A stretch of DNA of 64,000 bases from Pedobacter helvus (GCF_005925325.1 NZ_SRMP01000002.1:558001-622000); one strand, 5' to 3'; positions 1 through 9,833 are shown, numbered from the stretch's first letter. The notes: generated by a model not told the origin, from the sequence alone. Numbers and translations: made by a program.

Positions 1-3000
1 GTTTAACTAAGTTACCGCTCCAACAATTCCCAGATATTGCGCCGCCATCGGTTCTGGTAACTGCAGTATATCCAGGAGCTAATGCAGAAACTGTTTTACG
101 TTCGGTTGCTCCGTCAATAGAAGAGTCGATCAACGGAGTGGAAAACATGACCTACATGAGCTCGACTGCGAGTAACGATGGTACGTTGGCCATCACCGTG
201 TTTTTTAAATTGGGAACCAATGCAGATCAAGCAGCGGTGAATGTGCAGAATAGGGTGGCTCAAGCTACCAGTCAGTTACCAGCAGAAGTGGTGCAGCAAG
301 GTATAACCACCGCAAAACAGCAGAATAGTTTCATCATGGCTATCGGTATGTTTACAGAAGATGAGTCGAAATATGATCAGACTTTCGTAGCCAACTATGC
401 GCAAATCAACATTATTCCAGAGATCAAAAGGATACCTGGAGTTGGTGCTGCAAGTATTTTTGGTGGCGTAAAAGATTATTCTATGCGTGTATGGTTAAAT
501 CCAACGCAAATGGCTACCTATAAAGTTACGCCTAACGAAGTAATGGGCGCAATCCAAGATAAAAGTTTAGAGGCTGCGCCAGGTAAATTCGGTGAGCGAA
601 GTAAAGAAGTTTTCGAATACGTAATTAAATACAAAGGCAAATTAACTAAACCAGAAGAATATGAAAATATTGCTATCAGATCAAATGCAGACGGTTCTAT
701 ACTTCGCCTAAAAGACGTTGCTAGGGTAGAGCTTGGTGCGTATTCTTACAACAGTTTAACCCGTTTAAACGGTAAAAAGGGAATTGTAATTGGCGTAATT
801 CAGTTAGCCGGTTCTAACTCTAACGAAATACAAATTGCGATTAACAAGCTAATGGAAAAGGCTTCAAAAGATTTTCCAAAGGAGATTAAGCATAATATTT
901 TTTACAGTACGAAAGTCGCATTAGATCAATCTATAGATCAGGTAATCCACACTTTAATCGAAGCCTTTATTTTGGTTTTTATTGTGGTGTTTATCTTCCT
1001 TCAAGATTTTAGATCGACGTTAATTCCAGCGATTGCTGTTCCAGTTGCTATTGTAGGTACATTTTTCTTCATGCAGTTGTTTGGGTTTTCTATCAACCTA
1101 TTAACCTTATTCGCTTTGATTTTGGCTATCGGTATTGTGGTGGATGATGCGATTGTGGTAGTGGAAGCGGTGCATGCCAAGATGGAACACAAACATCTAT
1201 CGCCTAAATTGGCCACACACGAAGCAATGAGTGAAATTACTGGTGCGATTATTTCGATTACCTTGGTAATGGCTGCGGTGTTCTTGCCAGTTGGTTTCAT
1301 GGAAGGTTCTACTGGGTTATTCTATCGCCAGTTTGCCTTTACTTTAGCTATCGCGATTGTAATTTCAGCAGTAAACGCGTTGACTTTAAGTCCAGCTTTG
1401 GCGGCATTATTCTTAAAGGATAATCATTCGGGTACTGTTACTCATGACGAGCAACCAGTTAAAAAAGGCTTCAAGGAGAAATTCTTCAATGGATTTAACA
1501 GCAGCTTTAACTCGCTGACCAATCGTTATGTGAATAGCCTAAGGTTTTTGGTTAAAAATAGATGGTTGACCTTAGGTGGTTTGGCGATAATTACTTTAGC
1601 TACTGTTTGGATGGTGAGAACTACGCCATCAGGATTTATTCCGACAGAAGATCAAGGCTTTATTGCGATTTCGGTTTCTACGCCATCGGGTACTTCATTA
1701 GACGGAACGCAGAAAGTAATGACCGATGCTGAAAATACATTGAGGAAGTTAGATGCATCGAGGTTTGTAACAGCTATTTCGGGTTTCAACCTTTTAACCA
1801 ATTCAACCAGTCCATCTTCAGCTGTAGTTTTCGTATTGCTTAAACCAACGGAAGAAAGGGGCAAGGTAAAGAATATCGATGAAATCATGAACCAAGTAAG
1901 AGGTGTATTGGGCGGTATTTCTGGAGGAAGTTTCTTTGTGTTCAGTTTTCCAACTGTACCAGGTTTTAGTAATGTGGAGGCTTTAGACTTAGTGCTGCAA
2001 GATAAAACCGGTGGTAAGTTGGATAAGTTCAGCGGTATTTCGCAAAACTTTATTGGCGAGCTAATGAAACAACCTGCAATTGCTGTAGCTTTTACTAGTT
2101 TCAAGGCAGATTATCCACAGTTGGAATTGGATATCAACCAACAAAAAGCTGACCAATTGGGCGTAAATGTGAAAGACATTTTGCAAACCATGCAGGCTTA
2201 TTTTGGTAGTGCACAGGCATCAGATTTTAACAGATTTGGTAAGTATTATCGTGTAATTGTGCAAGCTGATATTGCAGACAGAGCAGACCCAGCATCAATT
2301 GACAGAGTATTTGTGAAAAACAAAACTGGAGAAATGGTGCCTATCAATACCTTAGTAACGCTGCGTAGAATTTATGGTTCTGAAACGGCATCGAGATATA
2401 ACTTATTTAACTCGATTTCAGTTAATGCAATACCGAAACCAGGTTTTAGTTCTGGAGATGCCATCAAAGCGATTGAGGAAGTAGCGGCAAAACAGTTGCC
2501 AGCAGGTTACAGCTATGAATTCTCTGGTCAAACAAGGGAGGAAATTTCTTCCGGCGGACAATCAGCTGTAATTTTTATCCTTTGTTTAGTTTTTATCTAC
2601 TTCTTGTTAGCAGCACAATACGAGAGTTATTTATTGCCTTTGGGCGTGATCTTGTCTATTCCAGTAGGTATATTTGGGGTGTTTGTAGCCATCGGTTTTA
2701 CCGGAATAGCCAACAATATCTATGTGCAGGTAGCACTAGTAATGCTCATCGGATTGCTCGCCAAAAATGCGATCCTAATCATCGAGTTTGCTGCACAGCG
2801 AAGAAGGGCGGGTAAGCCATTGCTAGCCGCCGCTTTAGAAGCAGCTAAATTAAGGCTACGTCCAATCATTATGACCTCTCTAGCTTTCGTTGTGGGGTTA
2901 GTTCCGATGATGTTTGCTTCAGGGCCATCGGCACAAGGTAACCACAGTATCAGTATCGGTGCAGCTGGAGGTATGGTTTCTGGAGTAATTATCGGTTTGT

Positions 3001-3113
3001 TTATCATCCCGGTGCTATTTATCATCTTCCAATATTTACAAGAAAAAGTAACGGGTGTTCCATTGGCTGTAACTAATGCAAAGGCCGCATACGAACATCA
3101 AGAAAACCATTAA
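1..3113 (+). CDS. RND multidrug efflux permease, AcrB/HAE1 family (5' end outside window)
   Basis: This is the inner-membrane proton/drug antiporter of a tripartite efflux pump. The reading frame is open from base 3 and its first residues already match the AcrB porter region (an FPDIAPPSV-like stretch, then YPGANAE). The true start and first membrane helix therefore lie before the window, and an internal ATG at 138 is not the start. The VVDDAIVVVE segment near 1138-1170 carries the paired aspartates of the proton relay, and LLAKNA near 2755-2772 carries the matching lysine. Two sets of hydrophobic helices flank the large periplasmic loops, as in the family. The outer-membrane factor follows after 10 bases, so the two are co-transcribed. 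The adaptor protein is presumably just upstream of the window. The substrate cannot be told from sequence. Confidence 0.95.
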   Translation, partial: LTKLPLQQFPDIAPPSVLVTAVYPGANAETVLRSVAPSIEESINGVENMTYMSSTASNDGTLAITVFFKLGTNADQAAVNVQNRVAQATSQLPAEVVQQGITTAKQQNSFIMAIGMFTEDESKYDQTFVANYAQINIIPEIKRIPGVGAASIFGGVKDYSMRVWLNPTQMATYKVTPNEVMGAIQDKSLEAAPGKFGERSKEVFEYVIKYKGKLTKPEEYENIAIRSNADGSILRLKDVARVELGAYSYNSLTRLNGKKGIVIGVIQLAGSNSNEIQIAINKLMEKASKDFPKEIKHNIFYSTKVALDQSIDQVIHTLIEAFILVFIVVFIFLQDFRSTLIPAIAVPVAIVGTFFFMQLFGFSINLLTLFALILAIGIVVDDAIVVVEAVHAKMEHKHLSPKLATHEAMSEITGAIISITLVMAAVFLPVGFMEGSTGLFYRQFAFTLAIAIVISAVNALTLSPALAALFLKDNHSGTVTHDEQPVKKGFKEKFFNGFNSSFNSLTNRYVNSLRFLVKNRWLTLGGLAIITLATVWMVRTTPSGFIPTEDQGFIAISVSTPSGTSLDGTQKVMTDAENTLRKLDASRFVTAISGFNLLTNSTSPSSAVVFVLLKPTEERGKVKNIDEIMNQVRGVLGGISGGSFFVFSFPTVPGFSNVEALDLVLQDKTGGKLDKFSGISQNFIGELMKQPAIAVAFTSFKADYPQLELDINQQKADQLGVNVKDILQTMQAYFGSAQASDFNRFGKYYRVIVQADIADRADPASIDRVFVKNKTGEMVPINTLVTLRRIYGSETASRYNLFNSISVNAIPKPGFSSGDAIKAIEEVAAKQLPAGYSYEFSGQTREEISSGGQSAVIFILCLVFIYFLLAAQYESYLLPLGVILSIPVGIFGVFVAIGFTGIANNIYVQVALVMLIGLLAKNAILIIEFAAQRRRAGKPLLAAALEAAKLRLRPIIMTSLAFVVGLVPMMFASGPSAQGNHSISIGAAGGMVSGVIIGLFIIPVLFIIFQYLQEKVTGVPLAVTNAKAAYEHQENH

Positions 3114-3123
3114 GCATATTAAA

Positions 3124-4533
3124 ATGAAATCTTATATCTATAGTTTTTTTATCATTTTACTTCTTGGGAGCTACGGTTGTAGCATCCCGAGAAGTGTCAT
3201 TAATCCAATAAGAGACACACCATCGCAATACAGAGGATTAGCCAATGTAGATACTTCGAGCATCGGGAAGCTTCCAATTAAGGAGTTTTTCGCTAATCAG
3301 TCAATTCAGCAATTGATTGATAGTGCGATTGAGAGAAACATCGATTTGCAAGTTGCGGTTAAAAATATCGATGCAGCAAATCTGCTATTGAAAAGAGCGA
3401 AGATGGGAAACCTACCACAACTCAATTTGCAGGTTACCGCAAACTCCACCAGTCCTTCAGAAAATAGTTTGAATGGGCTTAGTACTTCTCAGTTTTTAAA
3501 GACTAGCCACATCGAAGATTATAATGCGAACCTAGCATTAAGTTGGGAGGCTGATATTTGGGGAAAGATTAGCAAGCAAAAAGAAGCTGCTTATGCTACC
3601 TATCTACAGACCGATGAAGCAAGAAAAGCAGTGCAAACTCGTGTAGTGGCTATGGTGGCAAGTGGCTTTTATCAATTGTTGTTGTTAGATGCGCAATTGG
3701 ATATCGCTAATAAAAATTTAAAACTTACCGATAGTACTTTAAAAATGGTGAGCAAGCAGTTTGATGCAGGGCAAGTGACTTCCTTGGCTGTACAGCAAAC
3801 TGAAGCACAGCTGCTAAGAGCTAGTCAGCTAATTCCACAAATTACGCAGGCTATTAGCATTCAAGAAAATGCATTGAGCGAACTTACTGGCCGATTTCCA
3901 ACGGCAATTGAGCGTAAGGCGACTTTAGCGCAGCTAGATATTCCTGCACAGTTAGCAGTTGGTGTTCCTGCTACTATGTTAGCGGTAAGACCCGACGTGA
4001 AAAGTGTGGAATTGGGTTTGAGAATTGCCGATGCGAAGGTTGGAGTGGCTAATGCGAGTATGTATCCATCATTGACGATTACCGCTAGTGGTGGGGTTAA
4101 TTCCTTTAAAGCAAGTAACTGGTTTAATATTCCTGCATCGTTATTTGGTGTAGTTGGTGCAGGAATTGTTCAACCTATTTTTAACCGTAAGGAACTTAAA
4201 ACTCAATTCGAGTTGGCAAAGGTAGAACGAGAAAAATCGGTGTTACTATTTAGACAATCGGTAATTCAAGCAGTGGTAGAAGTTGCTAATGAGCAATCTA
4301 AATTGGAGAACTTAAAAAAGGAATTTGGCATTGCTCAGAACAGAGTGAAAACTTTAAAGTCGGCAGTACAAAATGCTGACTTGTTGTTCAAAAGCGGAAT
4401 GGCAAACTACTTGGAAGTAATTACCGCACAGTCTAATCTCTTACAAGGCGAATTGGATTTAGCCAGCTTAAAAACAGCACAGCTGAATGCGAGTGTAGAA
4501 TTGTACCGAGCATTGGGCGGCGGATGGAATTAA
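3124..4533 (+). CDS. Outer-membrane efflux lipoprotein, NodT/TolC family
   Basis: This is the outer-membrane channel partner of the upstream RND permease. I place the start at 3124, where a lipoprotein signal peptide begins (MKSYIYSF, hydrophobic core, lipobox LGSYGC with Cys19). An in-frame start at 3076 would overlap the permease and bury the signal. The 470 residues hold two outer-membrane-efflux repeats: long amphipathic helices rich in A, Q and L, the first near 60-250 and the second near 275-465, with a conserved RPDVKSVE turn near 290-300. Only 10 bases separate it from the permease stop, so translation is probably coupled. Lipid anchoring agrees with the NodT subfamily usual in Bacteroidota. 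Confidence 0.93.
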   Translation: MKSYIYSFFIILLLGSYGCSIPRSVINPIRDTPSQYRGLANVDTSSIGKLPIKEFFANQSIQQLIDSAIERNIDLQVAVKNIDAANLLLKRAKMGNLPQLNLQVTANSTSPSENSLNGLSTSQFLKTSHIEDYNANLALSWEADIWGKISKQKEAAYATYLQTDEARKAVQTRVVAMVASGFYQLLLLDAQLDIANKNLKLTDSTLKMVSKQFDAGQVTSLAVQQTEAQLLRASQLIPQITQAISIQENALSELTGRFPTAIERKATLAQLDIPAQLAVGVPATMLAVRPDVKSVELGLRIADAKVGVANASMYPSLTITASGGVNSFKASNWFNIPASLFGVVGAGIVQPIFNRKELKTQFELAKVEREKSVLLFRQSVIQAVVEVANEQSKLENLKKEFGIAQNRVKTLKSAVQNADLLFKSGMANYLEVITAQSNLLQGELDLASLKTAQLNASVELYRALGGGWN

Positions 4534-5032
4534 GCTTTTTATAAGCTAAATTGGGTTGTTGTTTATGTCATAGTTGTAAGACTGACTGAAATAAATTTGC
4601 TTCACAGCTACTGTATGGTCAGGCTGACGCTAAATTTGCACTTCGTCATGCTGAATTTATTTCAGCATCAGCTGTAAAAGCTTTCTTCAATCGTTGGCGT
4701 CCCCGCCAACGATATTTTTTTAAGAAGGGTTTGCTGTTGGCGGGGACGCCAACAGACGAAATAGTCTTTCGGTGTGGGCATAAATCGGTCCATTTATCGT
4801 CATTCCCACGTAGGAGAGAACCTTAAAGCGTTAGAAAATACTAGCATTACGATACCCGGTTTCACAGGTATGACGAGAGTTTAGAACCTTTTCTCAATCG
4901 TTGGCGGCCCCGCCAACGATATTTTTTTAGATGATTTTCTATTGGTGGGAACGCCAACAGAGGCAAAGAAATCCAATTTTTGAATCCAATAAATTCATTT
5001 GTTTCTTAATTTGCCCGCTTATTTTTTAGCGA
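4534..5032. repeat. 499-base gene-free region with duplicated two-hairpin units
   Basis: I see no credible gene here. The stretch holds two copies of a two-hairpin unit. The first unit has a hairpin at 4690-4713 (ATCGTTGGCG stem, TCCC loop) and a second at 4734-4755 (CTGTTGGCG stem). The second unit has the matching hairpin at 4897-4920 and a degenerate partner near 4941-4960. Each strong hairpin is followed by ATATTTTTTTA. Between the units lies a GTCAT-type imperfect palindrome (4798-4876), and upstream is a small TGCTGAA/TTCAGCA hairpin (about 4650-4670). The first strong hairpin with its T-run could also end the efflux operon. Confidence 0.7.
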
Positions 5033-5611
5033 ATGGCACAAGACGAAATTTATTACGATGATAGGGTTTTTAGCGAGGCAGATATTTTAGAAAAGGGACG
5101 AAGATCAACCAACTTCAACAACTGTTTTTTTAAGAAATGTGATTTTAGTGAGGTCGATTTTAGAAGTTGTAATTTTACCAATTGTGAGTTTGATGGATGT
5201 AATTTGAGCATGGTAAAATTTAACGATGCTGGTTTAGATAACATTCATTTCAAAAACAGTAAGCTGGTAGGAACTGATTTCTCGGTAGCGAAAGATTTCT
5301 TATTTAGCGTAAATTTTACAGACTGCATTTTAGATTACGCCACCTTTGTAAAGAAGAAAAACAAAAAAGCAAAATTTGTAGACTGCTCTTTAAAGGGGGC
5401 TGATTTTTCAGAAGCCGATCTGACTTTAGCAGTGTTTAAACGCTGTAATTTAAGTGCTGCGGTATTTATGCGTAGTATTTTAGTTCAGGCAAATCTGTCC
5501 GAAGCACATAACTTTGGTATCGATCCAGAACAGAATAATCTGAAGAAGACAGTTTTCTCCAGCTCAGGATTGTCAGGTTTGCTCCATAAATATGATATCG
5601 TTGTTGCGTAA
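5033..5611 (+). CDS. Pentapeptide-repeat protein
   Basis: A soluble protein of 192 residues with no signal peptide, built almost wholly of pentapeptide repeats of the A(D/N)LXX or CXFXX type. Examples are CDFSE, VDFRS, CNFTN, CEFDG and CNLSM near residues 37-60, then ADFSEADLTLAVF near 125-140. Such repeats fold into a right-handed quadrilateral beta-helix. In the Qnr/McbG branch this shape mimics DNA and protects gyrase, but most family members have no known role, and a resistance function cannot be claimed from sequence. A short interruption near 100-115 is rich in lysine. It stands alone between the palindrome-rich gap and a protease gene 63 bases downstream. Confidence 0.9.
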   Translation: MAQDEIYYDDRVFSEADILEKGRRSTNFNNCFFKKCDFSEVDFRSCNFTNCEFDGCNLSMVKFNDAGLDNIHFKNSKLVGTDFSVAKDFLFSVNFTDCILDYATFVKKKNKKAKFVDCSLKGADFSEADLTLAVFKRCNLSAAVFMRSILVQANLSEAHNFGIDPEQNNLKKTVFSSSGLSGLLHKYDIVVA

Positions 5612-5674
5612 CATTGATAATCATAATAAAACCGAGTAACTTGCCGTTTCTTAACTTATTATAATTTAATACAA

Positions 5675-7216
5675 ATGAATAAAAAACAAATTAAAAGTCT
5701 AGTTGCTTTAGCATTATTGGCAGCTGGTCCTTTATTTTCATCTGCCCAGTCTCAAAAGAAAAACTGGTTTAACTTAGACCTAAAAGCAGATAGCGTTTTC
5801 GGTATCAGTACAGAAAAAGCATACAACGAATTGCTAAAAGGTAAAAAGTCTACTACGGTAATTGTTGGTATTCTAGATAGTGGTGTTGATGGTGTTCACG
5901 AAGATTTGAAATCTGTAATGTGGGTGAACAAAAAAGAAAAAGCTGGTAACGGTAAAGACGATGATAAAAATGGTTACATCGATGATGTTAATGGATGGAG
6001 CTTTTTAGGTGGTAAAGGCGGAAACGTTAACCAAGAAACTTTAGAGCTAACTCGTTTAATCCGTAGAGATGCTGCTCGTTTTGCTAACACTACTGAAGAG
6101 AACGTTTCTGCTAAAGACAGACCTGCTTTCGAAGCTTATTTAGCTATGAAGAAAGAGTTTGATAGAGGCTTAAAAGAAGCACAAGCTAATTTAGAAGGTT
6201 ATACGGACTTGAAAAATAATGTTGATGCTGTAGTTAAGAAAATTGGCAAGGAAAATCCTACGTTAGAAGACGTAAAAAACTTTACTCCAAATGGTCAAGC
6301 TGAAAGTACGGTGAAAAATAGATTGATCGGCGCATTAGCAAATAGTGATTTCAAATCTTACTATGATGCAAGAATTAAAGGTGGTTACGATCACTTCTAC
6401 GATCAAGTTAACTATAACTATAACTTGTCTTTCAACCCTCGTAACTTAGTTGGAGATGACGAGAACAATAGCAATGAGCGTATCTATGGTAGTATAGATT
6501 CTAAAGGACCAGATCCTTCTCACGGTACTCACGTAGCTGGTATTGTTGGTGCTGATCGTAAAAATAACCTAGGTATTCAAGGTGTAGCAGATAATGTTTT
6601 GTTAATGGCTGTACGTAATGTACCTAACGGCGATGAGCGTGATAAAGACGTGGCAAATGCGATCCGTTATGCAGTAGATAATGGTGCTAAAGTGTTGAAC
6701 ATGAGCTTTGGTAAAGCTTACTCATGGGATAAAAAAGTAGTTGATGATGCAGTGAAATATGCGGTAAGTAAAGATGTTTTATTGGTACATGCTGCTGGTA
6801 ACGACAACAAAAATTTAGACGTAGAGAATAATTTTCCTACTAACAAATACGAAGATGGAACTTTAGCAGACGCTTGGATTACTGTTGGTGCTTCAACTCC
6901 GTTTAACGATAGAAGATTAAAAGCTTCTTTCTCTAACTACGGAAAAACAACGGTAGATGTGTTTGCTCCTGGTTTCGGAATTTATTCTACTTACCCAGAT
7001 CAAAAATATCAAGATAACAACGGTACAAGTATGGCTTCTCCTGTGGTCGCAGGTTTAGCTGCTTTGATCCGTTCTTATTATCCAAAATTAAAAGCAGTTC
7101 AAGTAAAAGAAATCATCATGAAATCTGTTGAAAAAGCAGACGCTTTAACAGATATTTCAGTTACTGGTGGTGTGGTTAATGCTTACAATGCATTGAAACT
7201 AGCTGCAACTTATTAG
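5675..7216 (+). CDS. Secreted subtilisin-like serine protease (peptidase S8)
   Basis: An exported serine endopeptidase. A Sec signal peptide covers about residues 1-24 (MNKKQIKSL, hydrophobic core, cut near SSAQ). The catalytic triad is visible: Asp68 in GILDSGVDG, His283 in SHGTHVAG and Ser452 in GTSMASP, with oxyanion-hole Asn376 in AAGN. An unusually long insert of about 200 residues separates the Asp and His blocks, rich in charged residues and aromatics. This is common in Bacteroidota subtilases. There is no type IX sorting domain and no lipobox, so the mature enzyme should be periplasmic or released by another route. A clear terminator follows at 7275-7312. Confidence 0.95.
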   Translation: MNKKQIKSLVALALLAAGPLFSSAQSQKKNWFNLDLKADSVFGISTEKAYNELLKGKKSTTVIVGILDSGVDGVHEDLKSVMWVNKKEKAGNGKDDDKNGYIDDVNGWSFLGGKGGNVNQETLELTRLIRRDAARFANTTEENVSAKDRPAFEAYLAMKKEFDRGLKEAQANLEGYTDLKNNVDAVVKKIGKENPTLEDVKNFTPNGQAESTVKNRLIGALANSDFKSYYDARIKGGYDHFYDQVNYNYNLSFNPRNLVGDDENNSNERIYGSIDSKGPDPSHGTHVAGIVGADRKNNLGIQGVADNVLLMAVRNVPNGDERDKDVANAIRYAVDNGAKVLNMSFGKAYSWDKKVVDDAVKYAVSKDVLLVHAAGNDNKNLDVENNFPTNKYEDGTLADAWITVGASTPFNDRRLKASFSNYGKTTVDVFAPGFGIYSTYPDQKYQDNNGTSMASPVVAGLAALIRSYYPKLKAVQVKEIIMKSVEKADALTDISVTGGVVNAYNALKLAATY

Positions 7217-7274
7217 TATTTAGGTTAAAAGTAAAAAGGCAAAAGTAGAAAGTTACGAATTGCCGAATAGCTAT

Positions 7275-7312
7275 AAAGCCCAGATTGAAATTTCAGTCTG
7301 GGCTTTGTTTTT
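7275..7312 (+). terminator. Rho-independent terminator after the subtilase gene
   Basis: Perfect 10-base-pair stem AAAGCCCAGA / TCTGGGCTTT with a 12-base loop, followed by GTTTTT. It lies about 60 bases after the protease stop. Confidence 0.8.
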
Positions 7313-7317
7313 CCTGC

Positions 7318-7405
7318 CGTCATTGCGAGGAGGAATGACGAAGCAATCTTACTAATTTAGCAGGGTTACTATCGCTTTAAGATTGCTTCGTGCCTCGCAA
7401 AGACG
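7318..7405. repeat. GTCAT-type intergenic palindrome
   Basis: Imperfect inverted repeat: CGTCATTGCGAGG and AAGCAATCTT on the left are mirrored by AAGATTGCTTCG and CCTCGCAAAGACG on the right. It lies between convergent genes and belongs to the dispersed GTCAT-ended hairpins of this window (also near 10244, 37973, 57454, 59078 and 60110). Confidence 0.75.
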
Positions 7406-7419
7406 TATTATGTTATTAG

Positions 7420-8931
7420 TTAAACCATCACCGTCTTCTTCATACTTCCAGTTTCTCTTAAAGATGTATGCCAGCTGAAAGCTTCTTCCAAAATATGTGG
7501 CGTTTGTCCGCCGCGTTCCGCACAAGCTCTGTCAAAGTAACTTTGCATTTCTTCCTTATATTCTGGATGTACGCATTTGTCAATAATTACTTGCGCTCTT
7601 TGTCTTGGCGCTAAGCCACGCAAATCTGCCAAACCACGCTCGGTTACAATAATATCCACATCGTGTTCGCTATGGTCAACGTGTGATACCATAGGCACAA
7701 TGCATGAAATCTTATCACCTTTGGCAACAGAGGTGGTTACAAAAATGCTGAGGTAAGAGTTGCGAGCAAAATCTCCTGAACCGCCAATGCCGTTCATCAT
7801 ATGTGTACCACTAACGTGAGTAGAATTTACATTACCATAAATATCACACTCTAAAGCGGTGTTAATGGCAATAATTCCCAACCTTCTAATTACTTCTGCC
7901 GCATTGCTGATGTCTTGTGGGCGCAACATTACCCTGTCTTTGTATTTATCAAAATCTCCAAAAATTCTATCGTAATATTCCTGAGAAACAGTGATTGAAG
8001 AGCCCGAAGCGAATAACAATTTGCCCGAATCTAATAAGTCGAAGGTGCTATCTTGCAACACTTCAGAGTACATGGTCAAATCTTCGAAATCGCTGTGCGT
8101 AAAGCCCGTTAAAACAGCGTTTGCAACTTTGCCAATTCCAGCTTGTAGCGGCAATAATGATTTAGTTAAATTCCCTTTGGCCACTTCTCGGTTAAAGAAA
8201 CCAATCAAGTGGTTGGCGATGGCGGTAGTGGCCGCATCAGGGGCTTCAATTTCCGCCGGACTGTCGGTTTTTTGTGTAATGACTATGCCTACAATTTTAT
8301 CTGGATTAATAGCAATGTTTGGTGTGCCAACTACGGAATTAGCTTTTGTAATTGGGATTGCTCTTCTAGTTGGATATTCACCAGTAGAGAAAATATCATG
8401 CACACCTTTAATAGAAAGTGGAACCGATAAATTAAGTTCTATGATCACTTTTTCTGCCAAAGCGGCGAAAGAGGCAGAATTTCCTACCGATGTGGTTGGA
8501 ATGATACTGCCGTCTTCTTCTATTAAGCAGGCTTCTAATATGGCGATATCGATCTTCGGAAAATTGTTAGCTCTCAATAAGTTTGCCGTCTCCCCCAAAT
8601 GCTGGTCGATGAAAAATACTTCGCCTTTATTAATTGCCTTTCGCATAATAGGATCCACTTGAAAGGGTAAACGTAGGGACAGTGCATCGGCTTCTGCAAG
8701 TGCGCCATCCGTTCCTTGTCCCAAAGATGCACCTGTCATCAAGGTTACTTTTAACGGATCTTTTTCTTTCGATGCTCGCTCTGCCAATGCCATTAATACA
8801 GCTTTACTATCTCCAGCTTTCGTGAAGCCGCTAGACGCAACAACCATTTTATCTTTAAACAGCATCGCCGCCTCTTCTGCGGTAATAATTAGCTGTTCTA
8901 ATTCTGTTCTTCGTATTCTATTTTCGTACAT
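7420..8931 (-). CDS. Acetyl-CoA hydrolase/transferase family protein (probable succinate/acetate CoA-transferase)
   Basis: A cytoplasmic class I CoA-transferase of 503 residues that moves CoA between short-chain acids, typically succinyl-CoA and acetate. The ATG at 8931 (MYENRIRR) is preferred over a TTG four codons earlier. The N-terminal half has the GASLGQGTDG block. The C-terminal half carries SEVLQD with Glu290, at the place of the catalytic glutamate of the AarC/Cat1 group, and the glycine-rich NGIGGSGDFARN loop near 383-394. The AraC regulator gene ends 41 bases upstream on the same strand, which suggests co-transcription. The exact substrates cannot be told from sequence; hydrolase and transferase activities look alike here. 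Confidence 0.92.
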   Translation of the reverse strand: MYENRIRRTELEQLIITAEEAAMLFKDKMVVASSGFTKAGDSKAVLMALAERASKEKDPLKVTLMTGASLGQGTDGALAEADALSLRLPFQVDPIMRKAINKGEVFFIDQHLGETANLLRANNFPKIDIAILEACLIEEDGSIIPTTSVGNSASFAALAEKVIIELNLSVPLSIKGVHDIFSTGEYPTRRAIPITKANSVVGTPNIAINPDKIVGIVITQKTDSPAEIEAPDAATTAIANHLIGFFNREVAKGNLTKSLLPLQAGIGKVANAVLTGFTHSDFEDLTMYSEVLQDSTFDLLDSGKLLFASGSSITVSQEYYDRIFGDFDKYKDRVMLRPQDISNAAEVIRRLGIIAINTALECDIYGNVNSTHVSGTHMMNGIGGSGDFARNSYLSIFVTTSVAKGDKISCIVPMVSHVDHSEHDVDIIVTERGLADLRGLAPRQRAQVIIDKCVHPEYKEEMQSYFDRACAERGGQTPHILEEAFSWHTSLRETGSMKKTVMV

Positions 8932-8972
8932 ACTATTTGGCAATTAACAAATGTATGGGGTATCAATTTTGG

Positions 8973-9833
8973 CTACTTATCATTTGATGACAAAATATTA
9001 TCAAATTCTGTCAATTGGTCTTTTAAATTAAAACTATCGTTTCTTTTCGCATAGGCGGATGGACTAGTGCCCAATACTTTTCGAAAGGTGGCGCTAAAAG
9101 TGGGAATACTATTGTAGCCAACCAAAGCGGCTACTTCTTTAATTTCCATTTTATTATCTAGCAATAATTTTAGTGCTTTCAGCATACGCTGAATAGTATG
9201 GTATTGTACAAATGACATTCTGATATTGCTTTTGAAAAGTCTTGACAAACTACGTTCGCTGAAACCAAATTGTTGCGCCAATTGCGGTAACAAAACTCCT
9301 TCTTGCATGAACTCATCCATGTACTGGATAATTTGTGTTAATCTTTTATCAGTTGGGATAGGCAACATCAATAACAACTGATTTTGACTTAGTTGTGGTA
9401 AAATTAATCTCAAAGCAGAAACAAAACCAAATTCAGCCTCTCGTTCTGGTAAAATGTCTCCATCCCATTGATGTGTAAATAAGAGCATTTGTAACAACAA
9501 TTCATTCACTGGAAATATACCTGCTTGGGAAGAAAAAACTTCATCGCCCTGTTTTTTAGGGAAGTAAAGATTGCGCATAGTGACTGCATTGGAGCCGGGA
9601 TGAATGCTATGTTTCAATCCAGCAGGAATCCACATGTAGTGTCTGGCAGGCAGGAAGTAAGTGGTGTCTTGTACTTTTACATGCACCAGTCCGCCTTCGG
9701 TATAAAGTAGCTGGTCTTTAACGTGCTGATGTGGCTGAATACCATCTTCACCCATAAAATCGTGCATGCAATAGATGCTGCCGGGCAGTTTATCAACTTC
9801 TGTGAGGTAGTAATCTTTAGCAATTCTCGCCAT
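8973..9833 (-). CDS. AraC-family transcriptional regulator with N-terminal cupin
   Basis: A DNA-binding regulator of 286 residues. The ATG at 9833 (MARIAKDYYLTE) is preferred over a TTG nine codons upstream. The N-terminal half is a cupin-like sensor with HDFMGEDGIQPHQH and a PAGLKHSIHPG turn, residues that could bind a metal or small ligand. The C-terminal 90 residues hold two helix-turn-helix motifs (LAQQFGFSERSLSRLFK and VAALVGYNSIPTFSATFRK), the AraC signature, ending GTSPSAYAKR. The CoA-transferase gene follows on the same strand and is the natural candidate target. The inducer is unknown. Confidence 0.92.
   Translation of the reverse strand: MARIAKDYYLTEVDKLPGSIYCMHDFMGEDGIQPHQHVKDQLLYTEGGLVHVKVQDTTYFLPARHYMWIPAGLKHSIHPGSNAVTMRNLYFPKKQGDEVFSSQAGIFPVNELLLQMLLFTHQWDGDILPEREAEFGFVSALRLILPQLSQNQLLLMLPIPTDKRLTQIIQYMDEFMQEGVLLPQLAQQFGFSERSLSRLFKSNIRMSFVQYHTIQRMLKALKLLLDNKMEIKEVAALVGYNSIPTFSATFRKVLGTSPSAYAKRNDSFNLKDQLTEFDNILSSNDK

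Noticed and set aside
4690..4960. Possible CRISPR array in the repeated GTTGGCG hairpins
   Set aside because: There are only two units, unequal spacing, and no cas genes; they are palindromic repeats.
5033..5611. Calling the pentapeptide protein a quinolone-resistance (Qnr) determinant
   Set aside because: Repeat pattern alone does not identify gyrase protection; many relatives have no such role.
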